NCBI RefSeq assembly: GCF_000381265.1
Contig: NZ_KB906288.1
Coordinates: 1 to 38,750, forward strand
Source: Curvibacter lanceolatus ATCC 14669
Lineage (GTDB): Bacteria; Pseudomonadota; Gammaproteobacteria; Burkholderiales; Burkholderiaceae_C
Length of the DNA: 38,750 nt
Reading direction: 5' to 3'
Both the position numbers and the translations under genes were made by a program. Numbering within the stretch: position 1 is the stretch's first letter; each line of letters opens with the position of its first letter. Positions 1-7,830 of the stretch are shown here, in pieces. The notes below the pieces were generated by a model. The model saw nothing but the letters and a program-made list of their open reading frames with translations, was not told where the DNA came from and made no database searches.

Positions 1-234
1 CAAATCACTGAGTTGCCGTTCGTACTGCTCTTTGATTTCCAGGGGCTTGCTGCGCAGGGCGTTCTCCATGCCGCGCTTGCCTTCATCGACCCACTGTTCA
101 ACCTCAGATGGGTTGAGGTCATAGGCACGGCTGGCCTCTGAGACCGTGGTCTTGCCTTGAATGATGTCCAGGACCAAAGCCGTCTTTCTCTTGGCCGTCC
201 AACGCTTGATGTCGTCTTCCATCAGGGTGCTCAT
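1..234 (-). CDS. IS3-family transposase OrfA (partial, runs off the window)
   Basis: Reverse-strand frame of 78 codons, open to the window edge, starting MSTLMEDDIKRWTAKRKTAL. It contains the helix-turn-helix of IS3-type OrfA proteins (DUF1153-like), with the pattern IIQGKTTVSEASRAYDLNPSEVEQWV at about residues 24-49 given here only as landmarks IIQGKTT, EASRAYDL and EVEQWV. OrfA supplies DNA binding and is normally joined to the catalytic OrfB by programmed frameshifting; OrfB would lie beyond base 1. The start at 232-234 fits family N-termini. The element's end lies near base 286, where polB coding sequence stops. Family assignment is from recognised residues; the precise IS name cannot be given. 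Confidence 0.8.
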   Translation of the reverse strand, partial: MSTLMEDDIKRWTAKRKTALVLDIIQGKTTVSEASRAYDLNPSEVEQWVDEGKRGMENALRSKPLEIKEQYERQLSDL

Positions 235-286
235 CTGTGTTGCCTTTCAACGATAACACCTGAGCAGGAAATCACTGGGTCAATAC
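1..286 (-). mobile_element. One end of an IS3-like insertion sequence interrupting polB
   Basis: The OrfA frame starts at 234 and the last base recognisable as polB is 287. Bases 235-286 are therefore taken as the terminal, non-coding end of the element, carrying the inverted repeat and promoter. On the reverse strand the junction reads CATTGTATTGACCCAGTGAT; an end beginning TG is typical of IS3 elements, but the exact end and the target duplication cannot be fixed without the other side. Confidence 0.6.
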
Positions 287-676
287 AATGAAGCGCTCCA
301 TCAGGTATCTGTCGTGCGGGCGCACATCCGCCTCGTACAGCGGGATCTGCAGCGGCTGGAGTGCGCTCGCCAGCTTGCCGAGATCGCGGAACCTGCGGGC
401 ATAGACGCCGAGCACGGGTTCTTGCTCGAAGGTCTTCAAACCAAGCTCTTTCAGCTCCAGGCCCTGCAAGCCCTGCAGATTCGCCAGCTGGGCCTGCACC
501 GCAGCCCGATGGCGGGCCGGTACGAAGGCGACCGAGGTCTGCTGGGTCAACAACACCTTGATCGGCCCTATTTCGGTGGCAACCCAATACTCGACCTCGG
601 TGCCCTCGGCGAGATCGCGCCAGTGGCGGGTGAGGATGAAGCCCGGGAGTTCGGTGGGGGCGAGGGCTGAGGACAT
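272..676 (-). pseudogene. polB: DNA polymerase II (PolB), N-terminal fragment cut by an IS element
   Basis: The frame encodes 134 residues, of which about the first 130 match the N-terminal domain of family B DNA polymerase II. The landmarks GFILTRHWRD (residues 12-21), the FVPA segment near 51 and YEADVRPHDRYLMERFI near 114-130 are near-identical to the E. coli pattern. The last four codons (VLTQ) and the stop come from the inserted IS. Full-length PolB has about 780 residues, so the exonuclease and polymerase active sites are missing and the product cannot be a polymerase. The rest of polB may lie beyond the window on the far side of the element. A LexA-like box lies 98 bases upstream, consistent with the known SOS control of polB. 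Identity is secure; loss of function is a strong inference. Confidence 0.88.
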
Positions 677-773
677 CAGGTAGAGCGGAGGGCGCTGGCG
701 CGTGCCAATTCTGACGGTGTGGGTGAACTGGGAGAACTTGTTGAGGGGCAGGTCTGGGGGCCCTTGCCCATGA

Positions 774-793
774 TACTGATATTTTGTACAGTA
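774..793 (-). promoter_or_regulatory. LexA (SOS) box upstream of polB
   Basis: On the reverse strand the site reads TACTGTACAAAATATCAGTA. It matches the proteobacterial LexA pattern CTGT-N8-ACAG in flanks and spacing, with a single change in the second half-site (TCAG for ACAG). It sits 98 bases before the polB start codon. A second overlapping palindrome, ACAGTACTGT, occupies 788-797. polB is a classical SOS gene in enterobacteria, which supports the call. It may also control the small forward reading frame beginning at 820. Confidence 0.65.
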
Positions 794-819
794 CTGTGAA
801 AACTCACACCTCCAAAGTC

Positions 820-909
820 ATGAACCAAACCTGCCGTTACGTGTTCCGACCTGCCCGCCCCTCCCGACCGGTTCCTGCGTTGCTGCGACGCATCTGGGCC
901 TGGTTCTGA
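820..909 (+). CDS. Possible 29-residue peptide divergent from the LexA box
   Basis: An ATG at 820 opens a 29-codon frame ending at a TGA at 907-909. The predicted peptide starts MNQTCRYVF, is rich in arginine and proline, and ends with the hydrophobic-aromatic tail LLRRIWAWF. Its start lies 26 bases beyond the LexA-like box, on the side opposite polB. No convincing Shine-Dalgarno sequence precedes it, and no family is recognised. It could be a small SOS-linked membrane-active peptide or simply chance. Nothing else that looks coding is seen between 677 and 1006. Confidence 0.22.
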   Translation: MNQTCRYVFRPARPSRPVPALLRRIWAWF

Positions 910-1006
910 GCTGGCGCTGCACCGCCACCCGGTCAAGTGCAGCCTGCGCGGATTCCGTGGGGTGCATGGTCTGCGCACATCGCTTGCGGCGGATGGCGCT
1001 GATGCT

Positions 1007-1527
1007 TCAGGCCGGCGCGCCAACCGATGCCATGCGCCGCGAGAGCGCCGATTGCCGGGCCAGCAAGAACCGGCGCAAGCGCTGCGGGTAGTCCGGGCTC
1101 ACCGCACCGGCCACTGATGGCCTGGCGGCCAAGTGGTGGCGCCAGCGCTGAACTTTCGTCAGGTCGCCCCAGAGGCCGAAGTCTCCGATCCCATCGAAGA
1201 CATCAAAGTACCGGAACACCGGCCCGAACACGGCATCGACGCTGCTGAAGCGATCACCCGCGAAAAAAGGGCCATCGCCCAGGGCGGTCTCGATCTGCGC
1301 GAAGCGGCTGCGGATTTCTGCCGCCCGCGCGCCCAGGGCCTGCTCGTCGGCCGCCGTGTAGAAGGCTCCGATCAGGTTGAGCAGTGCCGACCCAAACTCG
1401 ATCCAGGCTCGGTGCCGCGCCCGTTGCAGTGCGTCGGCCGGGTGCAGACGCGCAGGCGTGGTCTCGTCCAGGTACTCACAGATCACCGCCATCACGAAAG
1501 TCGGTTCGTAGTTCGCCGTCCAGAACT
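1007..1527 (-). pseudogene. Glutathione S-transferase lacking its N-terminal domain
   Basis: The reverse-strand frame is open from a TAG at about 1528 down to the stop at 1007. It encodes the end of the thioredoxin-like domain (AVICEYLDE, the usual transition into the helical domain) and the complete all-alpha C-terminal domain, including FGSALLNLIGAFY, GDRFSSVDAVFGP and the tail RRFLLARQSALSRRM. Upstream of AVICEYLDE the translated residues (FWTANYEPTFVM) no longer resemble a GST, and there is no room for the roughly 60 residues of glutathione-binding fold containing the catalytic residue. An internal ATG near 1493 could still be used. Most likely a decayed gene truncated by rearrangement. 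Confidence 0.65.
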
Positions 1528-1563
1528 ATGAGGGGCATTCGTATGACCCGTACAGAGGCCCAA

Positions 1564-2472
1564 CTACGTTTCACCCCCCCGTGACAGGGCACCTTCCTGT
1601 AGCAACCATTCGCGAAACGTCAAGAAGGCCGGCAGGTCCAGTCGATCTGGTCTGTAGCACAGATAGTGCCCTTGGTTCACATAGACCGCGCTGCCACATG
1701 GGCTGAGGAGGGAGCCCTCGGCAATCTCCTTCTGTACCAGAAGGGATGGCACCAGGCCGATGCCCAGGCCGTTGAGCGCCGCCTGGATGAGGGCTGAGTA
1801 CTGGGCAAAGCGCGGGCCGGCAAGGGTCTGCACCTCAGGCACGCCGTGCTGTGCGGCCCACTGGCGCCAGGCGGTGGAGGCGCCCTCGTGGTGCAGCAAG
1901 GTGTGCCCCAGGATATCTGTCGGTCGGGTAATGCGGTGGCGTCCTTCTACCACGCTGCGTGCGACGATCAGCACGAACTCGCGACCGGCGATGTATTCCG
2001 AAACGACACCTGGCCACCCATCCGGACCGTATCGGATCGCAGCATCTACGCCCGCCGGTATGCCGTCGCTGGGCTCCAGGTGACGGCTGAAGCTGAGCAT
2101 GACGTGACGGCTCTTCTGGCTGAATGCCGGCAGGCGCGGGATCAGCCATTTGGTCAGGAAGGTGGGCACGCTGGCCAGCGTCAGTAGGCCCGTGCCGGCA
2201 TCGCCAGAGCGGGCCTCGAACGTGGCCGCCTCGATCGCACGCAGCCCGCCAGAGATCTTCTGCCAATACACACGACCCTGCGGGGTGAGCTCTACCCCGC
2301 GACCGCTTTTTTGTAGCAACTGGCGGCCCAGAAACGCCTCCAGCCCAGCCACCTGCTTGCTGACCGCGCTGGCGGTGATGCACAGCGCACCCGAGGCCAG
2401 GGTGATGCTTTCGTGGCGCGCGACGGCGTCAAAGGCCAGAAGCTCCTGGATGGTGGGACAGTCACGTTTCAT
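1564..2472 (-). CDS. LysR-family regulator, GcvA-like
   Basis: A protein of 302 residues with the N-terminal winged HTH at about 8-65 (LLAFDAVARHESITLASGAL, then SAVSKQVAGLE) followed by the two-lobed effector domain. The phrases AAIRYG and GIGLVP are typical of the GcvA subgroup. The start MKRDCPTIQELLAFDAV is the usual beginning. The gene is divergent from the ABC importer operon, with an intergenic space of about 100-180 bases, so it is the probable regulator of that operon. LysR proteins of this subgroup usually bind a T-N11-A motif in such an intergenic space and respond to the transported or metabolised compound. The effector here is unknown. Confidence 0.9.
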   Translation of the reverse strand: MKRDCPTIQELLAFDAVARHESITLASGALCITASAVSKQVAGLEAFLGRQLLQKSGRGVELTPQGRVYWQKISGGLRAIEAATFEARSGDAGTGLLTLASVPTFLTKWLIPRLPAFSQKSRHVMLSFSRHLEPSDGIPAGVDAAIRYGPDGWPGVVSEYIAGREFVLIVARSVVEGRHRITRPTDILGHTLLHHEGASTAWRQWAAQHGVPEVQTLAGPRFAQYSALIQAALNGLGIGLVPSLLVQKEIAEGSLLSPCGSAVYVNQGHYLCYRPDRLDLPAFLTFREWLLQEGALSRGGET

Positions 2473-2569
2473 ATCCGGATTTCATGAAGGCTTTGTGAAA
2501 AACACTTTCCAAACACTCAAATGTTGTCATCCAGGTTTCACCCATAAGAAAGGGTTCCCTACCTAGAAT

Positions 2570-3417
2570 TTGGATCTCGCAACAAGACGCCATGTGGCCA
2601 ACAGTGGCGTATCCGGAAAGTATGCCGGCAATTTGGACATTGGAAACCACAACGTGATCCGCGGTATCTCCCTCATCTATGGCGTGTATCTGTTGCTGCC
2701 CATCGTGCTGCTGATGATCGGCAGTCTGGGCGGCAGCTGGACCAACACGCTGCTGCCCACCGGGGTCACTGGCCAGTGGTACCTGGACGTCTGGCAGGAC
2801 ACCTCGTTCCGCAAGGCATTCTGGAACAGCCTGGTGGTGGCCCTGGCGGCCTGCGCCATCAACACCGTGCTGGCGTTGCCACTGGCCTATTCGCTTTACC
2901 ACGGTGCACGCCGCGGCGGCGCCCTGGCCGCGCGCATCGTGAGCGCCATGCCCGTGGCCGTGCCGGCCATCACCCTTGCCTTCGGCTACATGGTGGTGTT
3001 CAACACGGATCTCGCACCCTGGCTCGGCACCATGCCGCTGCTCATTGCAGCGCACGTCACTCTCACGCTGCCCTACCTCACCAACACGCTGCTGGCCGAC
3101 CTGCGCCACCTGGACCTGGGGCGTCTCGAACAGGCCGCGGCCACGCTGGGCGCCTCGGGCTGGCAGCAGTTTGCCGGCATCGTGCTGCCCAGCCTGAACC
3201 AAAGCCTGCTCAGTGGCCTGGTCATGGTGGCAGCCATCTCCGTGGGCGAGTTCGGTGTGTCAAATCTGCTCACCAGCTTCCAGAACCGCACCTACCCGGT
3301 GTTGCTGCTGCAGGCCTTCTACGGGGCCACGGGCTTTGCCTGCGCCGCCACGGTGATCCTGCTGATCCTGGCAGGTGCATCAGCCCTGTTGTCTTCTTCC
3401 CTCATCAAAGCCCGCCC

Positions 3418-3421
<4 letters not shown>
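2570..3421 (+). CDS. ABC importer permease, first subunit
   Basis: About 283 residues from the outermost TTG start, with six predicted membrane segments and the cytoplasmic EAA loop (LEQAAATLGASGWQQF, then IVLPSL) that docks on the ATPase. It belongs to the binding-protein-dependent permeases of the PotC/FbpB/ThiP type. The start is uncertain: a -10-like TAGAAT sits at 2564-2569, and a GTG at 2654 (giving VIRGISLIYG) would place the first membrane helix at the very N-terminus, with a weak GGA upstream. The downstream ATPase start overlaps the stop by four bases (ATGA), so the two are translationally coupled. First gene of the importer operon, divergent from the LysR gene. Confidence 0.88.
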
Positions 3422-4446
<1,025 letters not shown>

Positions 4447-4486
4447 TTTTTCTTATACCCCTTCCAACTGAACACGAGGAGCCACC

Positions 4487-5569
4487 ATGCAACGCAGACA
4501 ACTGATCCAGGCCGCCGGCGCATTGCCCCTGGCAACGCTGGCCGGCCGCACCGCCTTCGCCTTCGAGGGCCCCGAGCTCTATGCGGGCGAGAAGACCCTG
4601 TATGCCGAGGCGCAGAAAGAAGGGCTTTGTGTCTCATTCGACACAGGCCCCGAGTGGGCCAACTGGAAGTCGCTGTTCCGCGATTTCAAGAAGCGCTATC
4701 CCGAGATCGAGCTGACCTACAACGACATCGGTTCGGCCGCCACCGTGGTCGCGCTTGAAAAGACCAAGCGCCGCCCGCAAGCCGACACCGCCTACTACTT
4801 TGCGGCATCGGCCGTGGATGCCACAAAGAAGGACGTGGTCGCGCCCTTCAAGCCCGTCAACTTCGACAAGCTGCCCCCCGTGTTCCGCGAGGCCGACGGC
4901 CGCTGGTTCACCATCCATACGCTCAACATCGCATTCCTGGTCAATAGGAAGCTGGTGAAGAACGTGCCCACCGGCTGGGCCGACCTGCTCAAGCCCGAGT
5001 TCAGGAACACCGTGGTCTACCTGGACCCGCGCTCCACCGGCATCGGCCAGGTGCTGACCTTTGCTGCGGCCTACGCCAACGGCGGAAGCGTGGACAACGT
5101 GCAGCCCGGCACCGATTACCTGGGCAAGCTGCATGCCGCCGGGAACGTGATGCGCGTGGAAGGCACCACGCCCTATGCCAAGTTCCTCAAGGGCGAGATT
5201 CCCGTCTGGATCAGCTATGAGAACGACGGCCTCAAGGCCAAGCATGTTGACGGCATGGGCGATGCCGTCGAGGTGGTGATTCCCAAGGAGGCCAGCGTGG
5301 CCGCGCCCTATGCGATCAGTCTGGTGAAGAACGGGCCCAACCCGAATGCCGGCAAGCTTTGGCTCAACTTCGTCATGAGCGAGGCCGGTCAGTCGCTCTT
5401 CGCGCAAGGCTTTGTGCGCCCTGCCGTGCCGGGCACGCCGTTGTCTGCCGACGTGGCCGCGAAGATGCCTGCTGCACCGCAAATCCGTCCGCTCGATGTG
5501 GTCAAGGCCTCGGAACGCAAGACCGAGGTGGACCGCCTCTGGGCCCTGGCGGCCGTCGGCAACAAGTGA
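4487..5569 (+). CDS. ABC importer periplasmic solute-binding protein
   Basis: A 360-residue extracellular solute-binding protein of family 1 type (the Fe/AfuA, PhnS and PotD-like group). The N-terminus MQRRQLIQAAGALPLATLAG has a twin-arginine-like RRQLIQ followed by a hydrophobic stretch and an Ala-rich cleavage region, suggesting export, possibly by Tat. The phrases WANWKSLFRDFKKRYP, FLVNRKLV, PTGWADLLKPEFRNTV and PYAISLVKNGPNP are typical of this fold. A good ribosome-binding sequence (CGAGGAG) precedes the ATG. It sits between the two permeases in the operon. Ligand unknown; it probably determines what the LysR regulator senses. Confidence 0.92.
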   Translation: MQRRQLIQAAGALPLATLAGRTAFAFEGPELYAGEKTLYAEAQKEGLCVSFDTGPEWANWKSLFRDFKKRYPEIELTYNDIGSAATVVALEKTKRRPQADTAYYFAASAVDATKKDVVAPFKPVNFDKLPPVFREADGRWFTIHTLNIAFLVNRKLVKNVPTGWADLLKPEFRNTVVYLDPRSTGIGQVLTFAAAYANGGSVDNVQPGTDYLGKLHAAGNVMRVEGTTPYAKFLKGEIPVWISYENDGLKAKHVDGMGDAVEVVIPKEASVAAPYAISLVKNGPNPNAGKLWLNFVMSEAGQSLFAQGFVRPAVPGTPLSADVAAKMPAAPQIRPLDVVKASERKTEVDRLWALAAVGNK

Positions 5570-5583
5570 GCAGGCCTGACACC

Positions 5584-6405
5584 ATGCGACGCTTCGGCGC
5601 CTGGCCCGCATGGGCCTTCATGGCGCTCTTTTTTGCAATCCCACTGGCAGCCCTGCTGCCTGAGGCTTTCGGCGACGGCGGCAGCGCCTTCGGACGACTG
5701 TTCGGCAACCCCTTGTTCCTTGGCGCGCTGCGCAACACGCTGGCCCTGGGGCTCGCCGCGGGCGCAGTGTCGGCCCTGATAGGGACCTGCATTGCCATCG
5801 AGCTTGCACGCCAGAGCCCATCAAGGCGCCAGTGGATGATGACCCTGCTGGGCCTGCCGCTGGCTTTCTCAGGCCTGGTGATCGCCTATGGCTTCATCTT
5901 GGCCTTCGGGCGGGCGGGCTTCGTCACGCATTTGCTGGCGGGCCTGGGGGGTGATCCGGCTGTGATCGGTAGTTGGATCTACAGCGTCTCGGGCCTGGGC
6001 GTCGCCTATGCCTACTACCTGATCCCGCGTGTCGCGCTGTCGCTGTACCCGGTGTTCGCCAACCTGGACCTGAGGCCGTTGCAGGCGGCACGCACATTGG
6101 GTGCGTCGCGCGCCAGGGCATTTTGGGACACGGTGCTGCCCGAGGTGCTGCCCTCGGTGCTGTCGAACGCCTGCATGGTGGCCGCGATTGCCATGGGGAC
6201 CTACGGCACGGCGTTGGCGCTGGTGGGTACGCAGCTCAACATCCTGCCGCTGATGCTGCTCGCACAGGTGAGCGATGGCGGGTCGGATTTTGCGGTGGCA
6301 GCGGCCTTGTCGCTGGTGCTGATGGTCGTATGTGTGGTGGTGATGGGAGTGGGTGATGTCTTTACGCAAAAACGCGAACGTGGCGCGGCCGGCGCCGGTC
6401 ATTGA
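5584..6405 (+). CDS. ABC importer permease, second subunit
   Basis: A 273-residue inner-membrane permease beginning MRRFGAWPAWAFMALFFAIP, with about six hydrophobic segments and the EAA loop (LQAARTLGASRARAFW, then VLPEVLP). It pairs with the permease at 2570-3421 to form the heterodimeric channel. The ATG at 5584 follows the binding-protein stop by 14 bases. Its 3' end overlaps the next gene by 50 bases, so all five genes probably form one transcription unit. Confidence 0.92.
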   Translation: MRRFGAWPAWAFMALFFAIPLAALLPEAFGDGGSAFGRLFGNPLFLGALRNTLALGLAAGAVSALIGTCIAIELARQSPSRRQWMMTLLGLPLAFSGLVIAYGFILAFGRAGFVTHLLAGLGGDPAVIGSWIYSVSGLGVAYAYYLIPRVALSLYPVFANLDLRPLQAARTLGASRARAFWDTVLPEVLPSVLSNACMVAAIAMGTYGTALALVGTQLNILPLMLLAQVSDGGSDFAVAAALSLVLMVVCVVVMGVGDVFTQKRERGAAGAGH

Positions 6406-6928
6406 GTCGCTGTCTGAGCCGGTCGCGCTGGCGCTGCAACGCCTGGCCATGAAGCAGAAGAGCCCGACCCGCCACCGCCAACCGGTCGCGGTGATCGGCC
6501 CCGGCGATGCGGGCGAGACCGAATGCACGGCCGCCTATGCCGTGGCCCATGCGCTCGCCGGCGCGGGCATGGTGGTGATCTGCGGCGGACGCGGCGGTGT
6601 GATGGCCGCTGCATCGCGCGGTGCCACGGAGGCTGGAGGTATGGTCGTAGGCATCTTGCCCGAGGACGACGATGTCAATGCCAACGAATGGCTCAGTGTT
6701 GCCGTGCCCACGGGCATGGGCGAGATGCGCAACGCCATCATCGCGCGCAGCGCCGTTTGCCTCGTCGCCATCGGCAGCAATCTGGGCACCCTGTCCGAAA
6801 TGGCCATGGGACTGAAATGGGGAAAGCCGGTTTTCGTCATCCATGGGGGTATCCAACTGCCGGGAGCAACCGAAGCGCTCACTGTCAATGACCTGCTTGC
6901 CGAGGTTTTAAACAGTCTGCTAGGTTAA
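6356..6928 (+). CDS. LOG/TIGR00725-like Rossmann-fold protein at the end of the importer operon
   Basis: A 190-residue protein starting MSLRKNANVAR at an ATG preceded by GGGAG; a GTG immediately upstream at 6353 is an alternative. It has the LOG (lysine-decarboxylase-like, SLOG) nucleotide-binding fold: VAVIGPGDA, ICGGRGGVMAAASRGA, GMGEMRNAIIARSA, then SNLGTLSEMAMGLKWGKPV. The canonical PGGxGTxxE motif of cytokinin-activating LOG phosphoribohydrolases appears as GSNLGTLSEM, with the first half altered, so it fits the TIGR00725 branch better. True LOG enzymes cleave nucleoside monophosphates to base and ribose phosphate; activity here is unproven. It overlaps the second permease by 50 bases, suggesting that its substrate is linked to the transported compound. 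Confidence 0.8.
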   Translation: MSLRKNANVARPAPVIESLSEPVALALQRLAMKQKSPTRHRQPVAVIGPGDAGETECTAAYAVAHALAGAGMVVICGGRGGVMAAASRGATEAGGMVVGILPEDDDVNANEWLSVAVPTGMGEMRNAIIARSAVCLVAIGSNLGTLSEMAMGLKWGKPVFVIHGGIQLPGATEALTVNDLLAEVLNSLLG

Positions 6929-7026
6929 GAAGCCGTCGGACCGGCTGCGAGCCAGCGTCTCGATGAGGACGTCGGTATGTTGTGTCAGATGGCCTGTTTC
7001 TGCGAGTCTGTGATCCAGAAAACTCA

Positions 7027-7295
7027 TCAACCAAGCCGCAGCAACAACGCCGAAGTCGCGCACACGATCAGGAAAGGAATGCTGATGCGGTTTAACTCCT
7101 GCAGCCCATGTGGCACCTTGGCCAGCCGCAGTGCGATGAGGTTGGTCAGTGAGCCCAGCGCGCAGTCGAAGCCTCCCACGCTAACCCCCGCCGCCAACGC
7201 GGGCAGGTCTTGCACATAGCGGTCCAGAAAGATCGTGGCCAGCCCATTGCTGATGAACTGCGAGTTGACGATGGCTACGAGGTTGGCGCGACAGC
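7027..7295 (-). pseudogene. Anion permease (ArsB/SLC13-like), C-terminal remnant
   Basis: The reverse-strand frame reads NLVAIVNSQFISNGLATIFL, then LALGV-like ALAAGVSVGGF, GSLTNLIALRLA and a final hydrophobic helix ending ATSALLLRLG before the stop at 7027. The combination of SQxISN and GSLTNLIALR marks the last two or three membrane segments of ion-transporter superfamily permeases. Roughly 90 residues survive out of more than 400. Upstream it runs without a break into the recombinase remnant in another frame, so it has no start of its own. A broken gene. Confidence 0.55.
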
Positions 7296-7304
7296 CTTCG
7301 TCTT

Positions 7305-7440
7305 TGCGACCACCCCTGACGGGATGTCGAGCGACTCAGTGAGGGACTCGAAAAATCGGCGAAGACCGTGCAAGGCGATGTGAGGGAGCCCAGCTCGCGC
7401 CCAGGCTTTGCCCCGATTCATTTCAGATTCAGTCGCATCC
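7305..7440 (-). pseudogene. Tyrosine recombinase (phage-type integrase), C-terminal remnant
   Basis: Within a reverse-strand frame open from 7706 to 7275, residues about 103-134 read ARAGLPHIALHGLRRFFESL followed by TESLDIPSGVVA. This matches the box II region of prophage and island integrases (family pattern LPHLTLHGLRRSF...EWxxxPxGVVAQI), including the catalytic His and Arg of HxxR. The sequence breaks off just before the expected GH and catalytic Tyr, where permease sequence follows. It is a fragment, not a functional integrase, and marks a former integration or recombination event. The frame's upstream part, 7440-7630, is not recognised. Confidence 0.55.
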
Positions 7441-7629
7441 AGAGGCTCGCTTGGCGATGGGACATGCAAGCGACGCTTTCGACGGACTCTGGATTCGTCA
7501 GGCCTGAATAGACTCCCAAGAACTTCCATGTTGGACTTGGCGTCCGTTGCAAGGCTGGGCTTGCTCAGACGCTTGAAGACATCATCCAGTCGCTTTTCGA
7601 GTGCCGGTGGCGCAGGAAAAGTGACTTTG

Positions 7630-7815
7630 GCCAAAACCAGCCTCGAGAGTGATGTGGGCGGTTTGCCAAAAGTGGCTTTCAAAGATCTTGCCGGCCAGCT
7701 CTGCATCCTTGCCCATGACCGCTTTCATCAACTGTTGGTGTTCATCTGCCGTGTTCCGTCCTTGTTCCAGCAGCTCTGTTACCAAACGGTACGAAAAAAG
7801 GGGAGAGGGCCAGCC
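7630..7815 (-). pseudogene. GntR-type regulator, C-terminal FCD-domain remnant
   Basis: The reverse-strand frame gives TELLEQGRNTADEHQQLMKA, then VMGKDAELAGKIFESHFWQT and AHITLEAGFG. This is the last helical part of an FCD effector domain (typical pattern EHxxLxxAxxxxDxxxAxxxxxxH, including the metal-ligand histidine). The N-terminal winged HTH and most of the FCD domain are missing because the REC-GGDEF-EAL gene begins its 3' end at 7831. Frame is lost after AGFG. A decayed fragment. Confidence 0.5.
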
Positions 7816-7830
7816 CTTGCGAACCGTGCT

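Noticed and set aside
676-1023. Reverse-strand 115-codon frame between polB and the GST fragment
   Set aside because: Composition is Arg/Ser/Pro-rich low complexity, it runs through the LexA-like box, and no family or ribosome-binding site is seen.
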